From Leptolyngbyaceae cyanobacterium CSSed165cm_216 (GTDB taxonomy: Bacteria; Cyanobacteriota; Cyanobacteriia; Phormidesmidales; Phormidesmidaceae): a DNA stretch of 13,916 nucleotides. The stretch is from positions 1-13,916 of the forward strand of contig SLIY01000316.1 in NCBI GenBank assembly GCA_007135385.1, read 5' to 3'. This document shows, piece after piece, positions 1-7,463 of this stretch. Both the position numbers and the translations under genes were made by a program. The notes beneath the pieces are model-generated. The model did no database searches. It saw only the letters and a program-made list of their open reading frames with translations, and had not been told where the DNA came from. Within the stretch, counting starts at the first letter, position 1. Every line of letters begins with the position of its first letter.

Positions 1-37
1 AGCCGGATTGAGCGCGCTTACAAGGAAGAGACTGAGC

Positions 38-1912
38 ATGCCTAAGATTGAACAGCGGTTCGACTACGTCAAAATTGGATTGGCTTCCCCCGATCGCATT
101 CGTCAGTGGGGAGAACGCACCTTGCCCAACGGTCAGGTGGTTGGGGAAGTGACAAAGCCCGAAACCATTAACTACCGTACCCTAAAACCAGAGATGGACG
201 GGCTGTTCTGTGAGCGTATTTTTGGTCCGGCGAAGGACTGGGAGTGTCACTGTGGCAAATACAAACGGGTGCGCCACCGTGGAATTGTCTGTGAGCGCTG
301 TGGCGTTGAAGTCACAGAATCCCGCGTCCGCCGCCACCGCATGGGCTACATTAAGCTGGCTGCTCCGGTGGCTCATGTCTGGTATCTGAAGGGGATTCCC
401 AGCTACATTGCCATTCTGCTGGACATGCCGCTGCGGGATGTGGAGCAGATTGTTTACTTTAACGCCTATGTGGTGTTGGATCCTGGCAATGCCGACAACC
501 TCAGCTACAAGCAGTTGCTGACGGAAGATCAGTGGATTGAAATTGAAGACCAGCTCTACGATGAAGACACCGAACTCTCAGGGGTAGAGGTGGGGATTGG
601 GGCTGAAGCCCTGAAGCAGTTGCTAGAGGATCTGGAGTTGGAAACCGTGGCCGAGAAGCTGCGGGAAGACATTGCCAGTTCCAAGGGGCAAAAGCGAGCC
701 AAGCTGATCAAACGTCTACGGGTAATCGATAACTTCATCGCCACTGGCTCTAAGACCGATTGGATGGTGCTGGATGTGATTCCAGTGATCCCCCCCGATT
801 TACGTCCCATGGTGCAGTTGGATGGGGGCCGGTTTGCCACCTCTGACTTGAATGACCTTTACCGCCGGGTGATTAACCGCAACAACCGCCTGGCCCGTCT
901 CCAGGAGATTCTAGCTCCTGAGATCATTGTCCGTAATGAGAAGCGGATGCTGCAAGAAGCGGTGGATGCTCTGATTGATAATGGTCGCCGGGGCCGTACG
1001 GTGGTGGGGGCTAACAACCGCCCCCTGAAGTCCCTGTCTGACATTATTGAGGGTAAGCAGGGCCGCTTCCGTCAGAACCTACTGGGCAAACGGGTAGACT
1101 ACTCTGGCCGTTCTGTGATTGTGGTTGGGCCTAAGCTGCAAATTCATCAGTGCGGCCTGCCCCGGGAAATGGCGATCGAACTGTTCCAACCGTTTGTGAT
1201 TCACCGGTTAATTCGCCAAGGGCTGGTTAACAACATCAAGGCGGCGAAAAAGCTGATTCAGCACAATGATCCCAGTGTTTGGGAAGTGCTGGAAGACGTG
1301 ATTGAGAGTCACCCGGTGATGCTGAACCGGGCACCGACGCTACACCGTTTGGGGATTCAGGCGTTTGAGCCGATCCTGGTGGAAGGGCGGGCGATTCAAT
1401 TGCATCCCCTGGTCTGTCCTGCCTTTAACGCTGACTTTGACGGTGACCAGATGGCGGTGCATGTGCCTCTGTCTCTGGAAGCCCAGTCGGAAGCGCGACT
1501 GCTGATGTTGGCCTCGAATAATGTGTTGTCTCCAGCCACGGGACAGCCGATCATTACCCCGAGTCAGGATATGGTGCTGGGCTGTTATTACCTGACGGCG
1601 GAAAATCCCGATGCCCATAAAGGGGAAGGGCACTACTTTGCCAATTTGGAAGATGCCATTATCGCCTTTGAACAGGGGCTGGTCGATCTACACGCCAAGG
1701 TCTGGCTCAGGTTTGACGGTCAGATTGAATCGGATCAGATCGACACCTCAGCTCCAGAACGGATAGATGCTGAGGATGGCACGATCACTGAAATCTATGA
1801 GGATCGCCGCATACGCCTAGATGCAGAAGGTAACCTGCTATCCCAATACGTCAAGACCACCCCAGGGCGGATTATCTACAACAAAGCGATCCTGGATGCG
1901 ATCGCCAGCTAA
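38..1912 (+). CDS. rpoC1: DNA-directed RNA polymerase subunit gamma (RpoC1, N-terminal part of beta-prime)
   Basis: This is the N-terminal half of the beta-prime subunit, which is split in cyanobacteria; it joins RpoB, RpoC2, alpha and omega in the core RNA polymerase and carries the catalytic Mg2+ site. From the ATG at 38 it is 624 residues, a normal RpoC1 length. A zinc-binding cluster is visible as C70, C72, C85 and C88. The catalytic motif NADFDGD is at residues 464-470, with D466, D468 and D470 as the metal ligands. The upstream in-frame TTG at 8 is rejected as start because AAGGAAGAG (22-30) sits 7 bases before the ATG at 38, and the protein then begins MPKIEQRFDYVKIG as expected for the family. 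The first 37 bases are presumably the rpoB-rpoC1 spacer; rpoB itself is outside the window. rpoC2 follows 108 bases downstream on the same strand, so cotranscription is likely. Identification is secure. Confidence 0.98.
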   Translation: MPKIEQRFDYVKIGLASPDRIRQWGERTLPNGQVVGEVTKPETINYRTLKPEMDGLFCERIFGPAKDWECHCGKYKRVRHRGIVCERCGVEVTESRVRRHRMGYIKLAAPVAHVWYLKGIPSYIAILLDMPLRDVEQIVYFNAYVVLDPGNADNLSYKQLLTEDQWIEIEDQLYDEDTELSGVEVGIGAEALKQLLEDLELETVAEKLREDIASSKGQKRAKLIKRLRVIDNFIATGSKTDWMVLDVIPVIPPDLRPMVQLDGGRFATSDLNDLYRRVINRNNRLARLQEILAPEIIVRNEKRMLQEAVDALIDNGRRGRTVVGANNRPLKSLSDIIEGKQGRFRQNLLGKRVDYSGRSVIVVGPKLQIHQCGLPREMAIELFQPFVIHRLIRQGLVNNIKAAKKLIQHNDPSVWEVLEDVIESHPVMLNRAPTLHRLGIQAFEPILVEGRAIQLHPLVCPAFNADFDGDQMAVHVPLSLEAQSEARLLMLASNNVLSPATGQPIITPSQDMVLGCYYLTAENPDAHKGEGHYFANLEDAIIAFEQGLVDLHAKVWLRFDGQIESDQIDTSAPERIDAEDGTITEIYEDRRIRLDAEGNLLSQYVKTTPGRIIYNKAILDAIAS

Positions 1913-1929
1913 GACTGGGGGCTAAGACT
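1908..1929 (+). repeat. 9-bp direct repeat across the rpoC1 stop codon
   Basis: GCTAAGACT occurs at 1908-1916 and again at 1921-1929, a period of 13. The first copy contains the rpoC1 TAA stop. It may be a small duplication; no function is claimed. Confidence 0.5.
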
Positions 1930-1933
1930 AGGT

Positions 1934-1955
1934 GGGGGGGATGGTCTCACCCCCC
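1934..1955 (+). other. G7/C6 hairpin in the rpoC1-rpoC2 spacer
   Basis: A run of seven G (1934-1940) is followed by nine bases and a run of six C (1950-1955), which can pair as a short, very GC-rich stem. No U-tract follows, and the next gene belongs to the same polymerase subunit, so a full terminator is unlikely. A processing, stability or pausing element between the two cistrons is possible. Confidence 0.4.
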
Positions 1956-2020
1956 TCAACAGCACACAGACATCGGCTAACGGCTAACGCAAGTACATGA
2001 ACACGAGGGGCGAAAATACA

Positions 2021-5000
2021 ATGGCTGACCAAGGGGCGACTCAATCCTCCATGATCTTCCGGAATCGGATTATTGATAAGAAGCAGCTGAAAAAACTGAT
2101 TGCCTGGTCCTTTACCCACTACGGTACGGCGCGCACGGCTCAAATGGCGGATCGGATCAAAGACCTAGGCTTTAAATACGCCACTCGGGCGGGGGTTTCC
2201 ATTAGCGTTGAAGATCTACAGGTTCCCCAAGAGAAGCGGCAGTTGCTGGCGGCAGCGGAAGAGGACATTCGGGCCACCGAAGACCGCTACACCCGGGGAG
2301 AAATTACCGAGGTGGAACGCCTGACCAAAGTGATCGACACCTGGAATGACACCAGTGAAGAGCTGAAAGATCAGGTGGTGAGAAACTTTAAAATCAACAA
2401 CCCGCTCAACTCGGTCTACATGATGGCCTTCTCGGGAGCCCGAGGCAATATCTCCCAGGTGCGGCAGCTGGTGGGGATGCGGGGGCTGATGGCCAATCCC
2501 CAAGGGGAAATTATTGACTTACCGATTAAAACTAACTTCCGGGAAGGGCTGACGGTTACGGAATACGTGATCTCCTCTTACGGAGCCCGGAAGGGTCTAG
2601 TCGATACGGCTCTGCGCACCGCTGACTCGGGCTACCTTACCCGGCGTCTGGTGGACGTGTCCCAGGATGTGATTATTCGGGAGCACGACTGCGGCACCGA
2701 GCGCGGTATTCCCCTAACTAGCATGACCGATGGGGAACGGGTGTTGATTTCCCTAGAAAGTCGTCTGCTGGGCCGGGTGGTTGCAGAGAATGTGGTTCAT
2801 CCTGAAACCGGCGAGGTGATTCTGGAGAAAAATCAGGCGGTATCCCCAGAAATTGCCGAGGACATCGTTAACGCTGGGCTGGAGTCAGTGATGGTGCGAT
2901 CGCCCCTCACCTGTGAAGCCACCCGCTCGGTCTGCCGTCTTTGCTATGGCTGGAGCCTAGCTCACTCCGACATGGTTGACCTAGGGGAAGCCGTCGGCAT
3001 CATTGCAGCCCAGTCCATTGGCGAACCTGGCACCCAGATGACCATGCGGACCTTCCACACCGGCGGTACCTTTACGGGGGAAGTGGCTCCTCGAATTCGA
3101 GCCAAAAAAGACGGTACTGTCAAGCTACCCAAAAACCTGAAAACTCGTGTCTTCCGCACCCGCTACGGGGAAGAAGCGATGATGCTGGAAGCCAACAGCG
3201 ATATCGTGATTGAAGGCAGTGGCAAAAATAAAACCGAGTCTTTGCCCCAGGGCACCATTCTGTTTGTCCGGGATGGCGATACGGTGATCAAAGAGCAACT
3301 GCTGGCGGAACTCCCCTCCGCTGGACGCACCCGCAAAGTCACCGAAAAAGCGACTAAAGACGTGACCTCTGACCTGGCTGGGGAAGTCCGGTTTGACGGC
3401 CTGGTGCAGGAAGAGAAAACCGACCGTCAGGGAAATACCACCCGCATTGCCCAGCGGGGTGGTCTGCTGTGGGTACTAGCCGGTGATGTATACAACCTGC
3501 CCCCAGGGGCTGAACCTGTGGTGCGTAACGGTGATCAGGTCAACGCCGACGATACCTTGGCCGAAACTCGCCTGACCACTGAGCGAGGCGGTATCGTGCG
3601 TCTGCCCGGGACTGAAGACGATAAGGGCAGCCGGGAGGTGGAAATTATCACTGCTTCGGTGATGCTGAATCAGGCTCAGGTGCGTAAGGAGCATGGCCAG
3701 GGGCGTGAACATTACTTTATCGAAACCGCCAACGGTCAACGGTTCTCGCTGATCGCCACGCCGGGGGCTAAGGTCACCAGTGGTCAGGTGATTGCCGAAT
3801 TGGAAGATGACCAGTACCACACCCAGACTGGCGGTATCGTCAAGTTTTCTGGGGTGGAAGTAGCCAAGAAAGGTAAGGGGAAACAGGGGTACGAGGTCAC
3901 CCAGGGGGGAACGCTGCTCTGGATTCCTGAGGAAGCCCATGAGGTGAACAAGGATATTTCCCTGTTGATGGTGGAAGACGGCCAGTACCTTGAGGCGGGT
4001 ACGGAGGTCGTTAAGGACATCTTCTGCCAGAACAGTGGTGTGGTCGAAGTTACCCAAAAGAATGACATTCTGCGGGAAATTTTGATCAAACCCGGTGATA
4101 TCCACATGGTGGATGCCCCTGAGGATGTAATGGATCGTGATGGCACGATTGTCACCGCTGGTGAAGAGATTATGCCAGGGCTGGTAGCCGATGACCTCCG
4201 CTATGTGGAGTATGTGGAAACCCCTGAAGGGCCTGCGATTTTGCTGCGTCCGGTAGAAGAGTATCCCGTGCCTGACGAGCCCTCTGTACCGAGTCAAGAT
4301 TCCGCCACCGAGGCTGCTAATTCCATTAGGCTGCGGGCCACTCAACGGATTCCGTTCAAAGATGGAGAGCGGGTGAAGTCGGTAGATGGGGTGGAACTCC
4401 TGCGCACTCAACTGATTATGGATATCGAAGATGAGTCGCCCCATGTGGTCGCCGACATTGAGTTGGTGCCCGATGAGCAAGATGCTGACCTGATGCGACT
4501 GCAGATGGTGGTGCTGGAGACCCAAGTGATTCGGCGCGATGTGATTGCGGATCAAACCCAGGGGAGTACCGTTACTCGACTGTTGATAGAAGATGGCCAG
4601 CAAATCGAGCCTGGAGCGGTCTTGGCTCGCACCGAAATCCGCTGTAAAGAGTCTGGGGAAGTGCGCGGTATTCGGGAAGGGCAAGAAGCTATTCGCCGGG
4701 TGTTGGTGGTGCGGGATTCCGACCGGGTGAAGGTGGACTTGCAGGGCCAGGAGCCGACGGTGAAGGTAGGGGATCTGGTGGTGGCCAATATTCCCCTGGC
4801 CAATGGCATCAGTTACGAAGAATCAGGAGAGGTAACCGGCATTAATGGGGCAGAGGTGCTGCTGCGGTTGGCGCGACCCTATCGAGTCTCCACCGGTGCG
4901 GTCTTGCACATTGAGGATGGCGACCTGGTGCAACGGGGCGATAATCTGGTGTTGCTGGTGTTCGAGCGGGCTAAGACCGGGGACATTATCCAGGGTCTAC

Positions 5001-6010
5001 CCCGGATTGAAGAACTGTTGGAAGCTCGGCGACCCAAGGAAGCCTGTGTCTTATCTAAGCGTCCTGGGACCGCCCAAGTGGTCTATAGCGATGATGAGAC
5101 TGTTGAGGTAAAGGTGGTCGAGAACGATGGGGCGATCGCCGAATACCCGATCAGCCCTGGTCAAAATGTGTTAGTGTCTGACGGCCAAATGGTGACTACC
5201 GCCGAGCACCTGACCGATGGTCCCGCTAACCCCCACGAAATTCTGGAGGTGTTCTTTGACTACAACCTAAGCCAGGGGATGAGCATTCACGATGCCGCCC
5301 TGCATGCTTTGCAGAATGTACAGTCCTTCCTGGTGAACGAAGTGCAGTCGGTGTATCAGTCCCAGGGCATTGATATCTCCGACAAGCACACTGAGGTGAT
5401 TGTGCGACAGATGTCCTCCAAGTGTCGCATCGACGATGGGGGTGACACCACCATGTTGCCTGGCGAGTTGGTCGAAATCTACCAGGTGGAGCAGGTGAAT
5501 GAGGCTATGGCCATTACTGGCGGTGCTCCAGCTCAGTACACCCCTGTCCTACTGGGGATCACTAAGGCGTCCTTGAACACCGACAGCTTCATCTCGGCAG
5601 CCAGCTTCCAGGAGACGACTCGGGTGCTGACTGAAGCCGCCATTGAAGGCAAGTCAGACTGGTTGCGGGGCCTGAAGGAGAATGTGATCATTGGTCGTTT
5701 GATTCCGGCTGGGACTGGCTACAACGCCTACGAAGAGTCGACAGTTCTAGAGGTGGATAGCGGTTACGAGTCCGCCATCCTAGACGACGACATGATTCTT
5801 CAGGATGTGGTTCTAGATGATCGTACCGCCCGTAACTATGACCTAGAGGGCAGTCTCGGCATGTTAGGAGATGACGAGATGATCGGTGGCTCCATGGAGG
5901 CGGAAAAGTCGAAAACCGATGACGACGACGATGATGATCAGTCGCCTAACGGTAACATCTTGGACGACGATGATGATCTGCTGATCGACGACCAGACGCA
6001 GGCGCTATAG
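2021..6010 (+). CDS. rpoC2: DNA-directed RNA polymerase subunit beta-prime (RpoC2, C-terminal part)
   Basis: This is the C-terminal half of beta-prime. From the ATG at 2021 it is 1329 residues, typical for cyanobacteria. That start has GAGGGG (2005-2010) 10 bases upstream; the in-frame ATG at 1997 has no comparable site. A second zinc site is seen as C224, C298, C305 and C308. The bridge-helix/trigger-loop region runs from GEAVGIIAAQSIGEPG (residues 322-337) to TFHTGG (344-349). The other half of the trigger loop, GDIIQGLPRIEELLEARRP, begins at residue 987. The roughly 634 residues between are the cyanobacterial SI3 insertion, built of repeated small beta-barrel (SBHM) modules with recurring DGD/DGQ turns (418, 653, 858, 966). 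The C terminus is very acidic: D1300-D1306, D1315-D1319 and D1323-D1324. It follows rpoC1 and converges with an EamA gene seven bases after its stop. One HIP1 site is at 2896 and another at 5132. Confidence 0.98.
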   Translation: MADQGATQSSMIFRNRIIDKKQLKKLIAWSFTHYGTARTAQMADRIKDLGFKYATRAGVSISVEDLQVPQEKRQLLAAAEEDIRATEDRYTRGEITEVERLTKVIDTWNDTSEELKDQVVRNFKINNPLNSVYMMAFSGARGNISQVRQLVGMRGLMANPQGEIIDLPIKTNFREGLTVTEYVISSYGARKGLVDTALRTADSGYLTRRLVDVSQDVIIREHDCGTERGIPLTSMTDGERVLISLESRLLGRVVAENVVHPETGEVILEKNQAVSPEIAEDIVNAGLESVMVRSPLTCEATRSVCRLCYGWSLAHSDMVDLGEAVGIIAAQSIGEPGTQMTMRTFHTGGTFTGEVAPRIRAKKDGTVKLPKNLKTRVFRTRYGEEAMMLEANSDIVIEGSGKNKTESLPQGTILFVRDGDTVIKEQLLAELPSAGRTRKVTEKATKDVTSDLAGEVRFDGLVQEEKTDRQGNTTRIAQRGGLLWVLAGDVYNLPPGAEPVVRNGDQVNADDTLAETRLTTERGGIVRLPGTEDDKGSREVEIITASVMLNQAQVRKEHGQGREHYFIETANGQRFSLIATPGAKVTSGQVIAELEDDQYHTQTGGIVKFSGVEVAKKGKGKQGYEVTQGGTLLWIPEEAHEVNKDISLLMVEDGQYLEAGTEVVKDIFCQNSGVVEVTQKNDILREILIKPGDIHMVDAPEDVMDRDGTIVTAGEEIMPGLVADDLRYVEYVETPEGPAILLRPVEEYPVPDEPSVPSQDSATEAANSIRLRATQRIPFKDGERVKSVDGVELLRTQLIMDIEDESPHVVADIELVPDEQDADLMRLQMVVLETQVIRRDVIADQTQGSTVTRLLIEDGQQIEPGAVLARTEIRCKESGEVRGIREGQEAIRRVLVVRDSDRVKVDLQGQEPTVKVGDLVVANIPLANGISYEESGEVTGINGAEVLLRLARPYRVSTGAVLHIEDGDLVQRGDNLVLLVFERAKTGDIIQGLPRIEELLEARRPKEACVLSKRPGTAQVVYSDDETVEVKVVENDGAIAEYPISPGQNVLVSDGQMVTTAEHLTDGPANPHEILEVFFDYNLSQGMSIHDAALHALQNVQSFLVNEVQSVYQSQGIDISDKHTEVIVRQMSSKCRIDDGGDTTMLPGELVEIYQVEQVNEAMAITGGAPAQYTPVLLGITKASLNTDSFISAASFQETTRVLTEAAIEGKSDWLRGLKENVIIGRLIPAGTGYNAYEESTVLEVDSGYESAILDDDMILQDVVLDDRTARNYDLEGSLGMLGDDEMIGGSMEAEKSKTDDDDDDDQSPNGNILDDDDDLLIDDQTQAL

Positions 6011-6012
6011 CC

Positions 6013-6060
6013 TGCCCCTAGGGGGATGCTTGCACCAATAGGCTGATGCCCCCTAGGGCA
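6013..6060. terminator. Candidate bidirectional hairpin between convergent rpoC2 and the EamA gene
   Basis: TGCCCCTAGGGGG (6013-6025) is nearly complementary to CCCCCTAGGGCA (6049-6060), with one bulged base and a loop of about 23 bases. It begins three bases after the rpoC2 stop. Its left arm contains the TAG stop of the minus-strand EamA gene (6018-6020). No U-tract follows on either strand, so a classical intrinsic terminator is not shown. Location and GC content fit an end-of-transcript structure. Confidence 0.4.
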
Positions 6061-6911
6061 ACAATGGCCCCAGCCACGGCCCTGGGGCTAACCGGCTCCC
6101 CGGCAGCGGCGGCCAGGGGCAGAATGAACAGTGGACTGGTGGAGGTTAGGGCTTGGGCGATGCCTGTAGCTGCATATTTAAGCGCCATTTGCTGGAGGTA
6201 AATGGCCAGATAAGTGCCTAGAAATGCCGTTAGGGCCACCGTTGCCAGTAGCCGGGGCGATCGCAGTGGGGTCAGGGGAGTCATTCCTTGGCCCCGCCAA
6301 CGTAATAAGCCCAAAATAATGCTGAGCCCAGCCAAAAGCCTCACTAAAGAACTCCATAGGGGATCAACCGCTGTTTCGGCTAGAACCAACCGAGATAACA
6401 CGGCCCCAACCGCTTGACCCAGGGCGGCCAGGATGCCATAGACCACCCCTCGATAGCCATCAGGCCCAGGGGGCATCCCCTTCACGGGCGGGACTCGTTC
6501 CGCAACTACCCAACTGACCCCAGCGAGGGTGAGCCCAATCCCAGCCCAGGCGGTGCCGGTCAGAGTTTCACCTAAAAAACCTAGGGCAATCAGGGCCGCC
6601 ATGGGGGGGGCCAACGTTTCTAAGAGGATGGCCCGACGGGGACCTAACTGATTAATTGCGGCAAAGTAAAGGGTATCTCCCAGGCCAATCCCTACCCCGC
6701 CACTGATCAGCAGTAACCCAACGGCCCAACCATCTAAGCCAGCTGGGGGTCGCCGTAGCAAAACCAGCGTCACCAGCAGCAGCACAATGGCGATCGCCCC
6801 CTTGGCCAAGTTCAACCCTAAGGGCGGCAATCGTTGGCCCAACCGCCCAAACATGACTGAGGCCACCGCCCACAAAAAAGCGGCTGATAAGGCTGCTAAC
6901 TCCCCTGGCAT
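6018..6911 (-). CDS. EamA/DMT-superfamily permease
   Basis: This is a predicted inner-membrane transporter of the drug/metabolite (10-TMS, two EamA repeat) family; the substrate cannot be read from sequence. From the ATG at 6911 it is 297 residues, usual for the family. Hydrophobic segments occur throughout. The first half contains GDTLYFAAINQLG and then LETLAPPMAALIALGFLGE, and the second half contains LGTYLAIYLQQMALKYAATG and then LTSTSPLFILPLA. These are the paired signatures of a duplicated EamA domain. A short polar linker (about residues 139-152) separates the halves. A TTG at 6923 would add four residues but has no ribosome site; the ATG at 6911 has GGGAAAG just upstream, which is itself weak. 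It is convergent with rpoC2, stands alone on its strand, and is divergent from the lipoprotein gene across a repeat-rich gap. HIP1 sites lie at 6257 and 6790. Confidence 0.9.
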   Translation of the reverse strand: MPGELAALSAAFLWAVASVMFGRLGQRLPPLGLNLAKGAIAIVLLLVTLVLLRRPPAGLDGWAVGLLLISGGVGIGLGDTLYFAAINQLGPRRAILLETLAPPMAALIALGFLGETLTGTAWAGIGLTLAGVSWVVAERVPPVKGMPPGPDGYRGVVYGILAALGQAVGAVLSRLVLAETAVDPLWSSLVRLLAGLSIILGLLRWRGQGMTPLTPLRSPRLLATVALTAFLGTYLAIYLQQMALKYAATGIAQALTSTSPLFILPLAAAAGEPVSPRAVAGAIVALGGISLLVQASP

Positions 6912-7010
6912 TGTCTTTCCCAATTAAATGTTTAGAAAGAATAATTCTCCCACACTGTTTTGTCCCCCCTTCCTATCCACCAGGGCGAACACACAGCCCC
7001 TACGCCCCTC

Positions 7011-7040
7011 AAGAACGAAAAAAGAAAAGAGAAGAACGAA
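7011..7040 (+). repeat. Purine tract flanked by AAGAACGAA direct repeats
   Basis: AAGAACGAA occurs at 7011-7019 and 7032-7040, and the whole 30 bases are purine apart from the two C residues in the copies. It is immediately followed by pyrimidine-rich CTCTCTCTCC. No function is assigned. Confidence 0.5.
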
Positions 7041-7103
7041 CTCTCTCTCCCGCTGCTGCTACGCGCGGGCAAAGCCCTACAAAACTCCCCTACCCTATGC
7101 CTT

Positions 7104-7209
7104 GATGCCTTCGGCATCGCTACGCGAACGGGCAGGCTGAGCCCACGACTCCGTTACTCCTCCGGAGCCACTTTTCCTGGGAACGCTTTTCCTGGGAACA
7201 CTTCGCGAA
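7104..7209. repeat. Cluster of short palindromic elements
   Basis: Three palindromes lie close together: GATGCC-TTC-GGCATC (7104-7118), CTCCGGAG (7160-7167) and TTCGCGAA (7202-7209). Between and around them are variants of GCTACGCGAACG and GCGAACGCGAAC. This style of intergenic palindrome is one I associate with interspersed repeats of filamentous cyanobacteria. Whether this copy is a member of a genome-wide family cannot be told from one window. Confidence 0.6.
7171..7200 (+). repeat. Tandem 15-bp repeat, two copies
   Basis: CTTTTCCTGGGAAC followed by G or A occurs twice head-to-tail (7171-7185 and 7186-7200). Each unit contains the small inverted repeat TTCC-TG-GGAA. The sequence after it (CTTCGCGAACG) may be a decayed further unit. 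Confidence 0.75.
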
Positions 7210-7231
7210 CGCGAACAGGGCTCCGCGTCTA

Positions 7232-7303
7232 CCACCCATCCACTCCCTAACCCTTCACCCCTTCACTCCCCACCCATCCACCCATCCACTCCCCACCTCC
7301 CCA
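7232..7303. repeat. C-rich short tandem repeat array (G-quadruplex motif on minus strand)
   Basis: The 72 bases are made almost entirely of variants of CCACCCAT, CCACTCC and CCTTCACC. CCCATCCACTCCC recurs at 7235-7247 and 7281-7293. It resembles the short tandemly repeated repetitive sequences of cyanobacterial intergenic regions. On the minus strand the right half reads GGGG-4-GGGG-7-GGG-5-GGG, which meets the usual G-quadruplex pattern. The array ends about 160 bases before the lipoprotein start. Confidence 0.75.
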
Positions 7304-7391
7304 AACTCCAGGGCTCTACAGAAAGTTCACACTTACTGGGGCAGGATTGTACGGATTCCTTAAGACCGCCCTGTAAAAAGGACAAGTAGAC

Positions 7392-7418
7392 CAGCCTGAA
7401 CTTATCAGGGTTAGGCTG
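7392..7418 (+). other. Possible 5'-leader stem-loop of the lipoprotein gene
   Basis: CAGCCT (7392-7397) pairs with AGGCTG (7413-7418). An alternative, mutually exclusive hairpin CCTGA/TCAGG (7395-7399 with 7405-7409) overlaps it. It lies about 45 bases upstream of the start codon. Short stems like this occur by chance, so confidence is low. Confidence 0.25.
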
Positions 7419-7463
7419 CAGATCAGCGGTACTCAGTAGGGCGCAATAGAGGAGAAAGCAGTT

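Larger units (their letters stand above)
6912..7463. other. 552-base non-coding stretch rich in repeats
   Basis: No gene is supported here; the short open frames are repeat translations without ribosome sites. In order it holds AT-rich sequence upstream of the EamA gene, a purine-rich tract (7011-7040), palindromic elements (7104-7209), a tandem 15-mer (7171-7200), a C-rich heptamer-like array (7232-7303), and about 140 bases of leader before the lipoprotein start. Promoters for the two divergent genes should be here, but I could not place either with confidence. Confidence 0.75.

Noticed and set aside
1934..1955. G7/C6 hairpin as an intrinsic terminator after rpoC1
   Set aside because: There is no U-tract, and rpoC2 must be expressed from the same or a nearby transcript. 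It is kept only as an unexplained hairpin.
1997..2020. Upstream in-frame ATG for rpoC2 at 1997
   Set aside because: It has no ribosome site, whereas GAGGGG precedes the ATG at 2021, and the added residues (MNTRGENT) do not look like family sequence.
3476..4684. Long minus-strand open frame (about 402 codons) opposite the SI3 part of rpoC2
   Set aside because: It lies wholly antisense to a securely identified gene, and its translation is rich in His/Gln/Leu without recognisable domains. It appears to be a by-product of the GC-rich codon use of rpoC2.
6911..7250. Several overlapping 60-96-codon open frames in the gap before the lipoprotein
   Set aside because: They translate purine tracts, palindromes and C-rich repeats, lack ribosome sites, and overlap each other in all frames.
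7171..7303. Repeats considered as a CRISPR array
   Set aside because: The units are 7-15 bases, tandem or nearly so, without unique spacers of regular length, and no cas gene is nearby.
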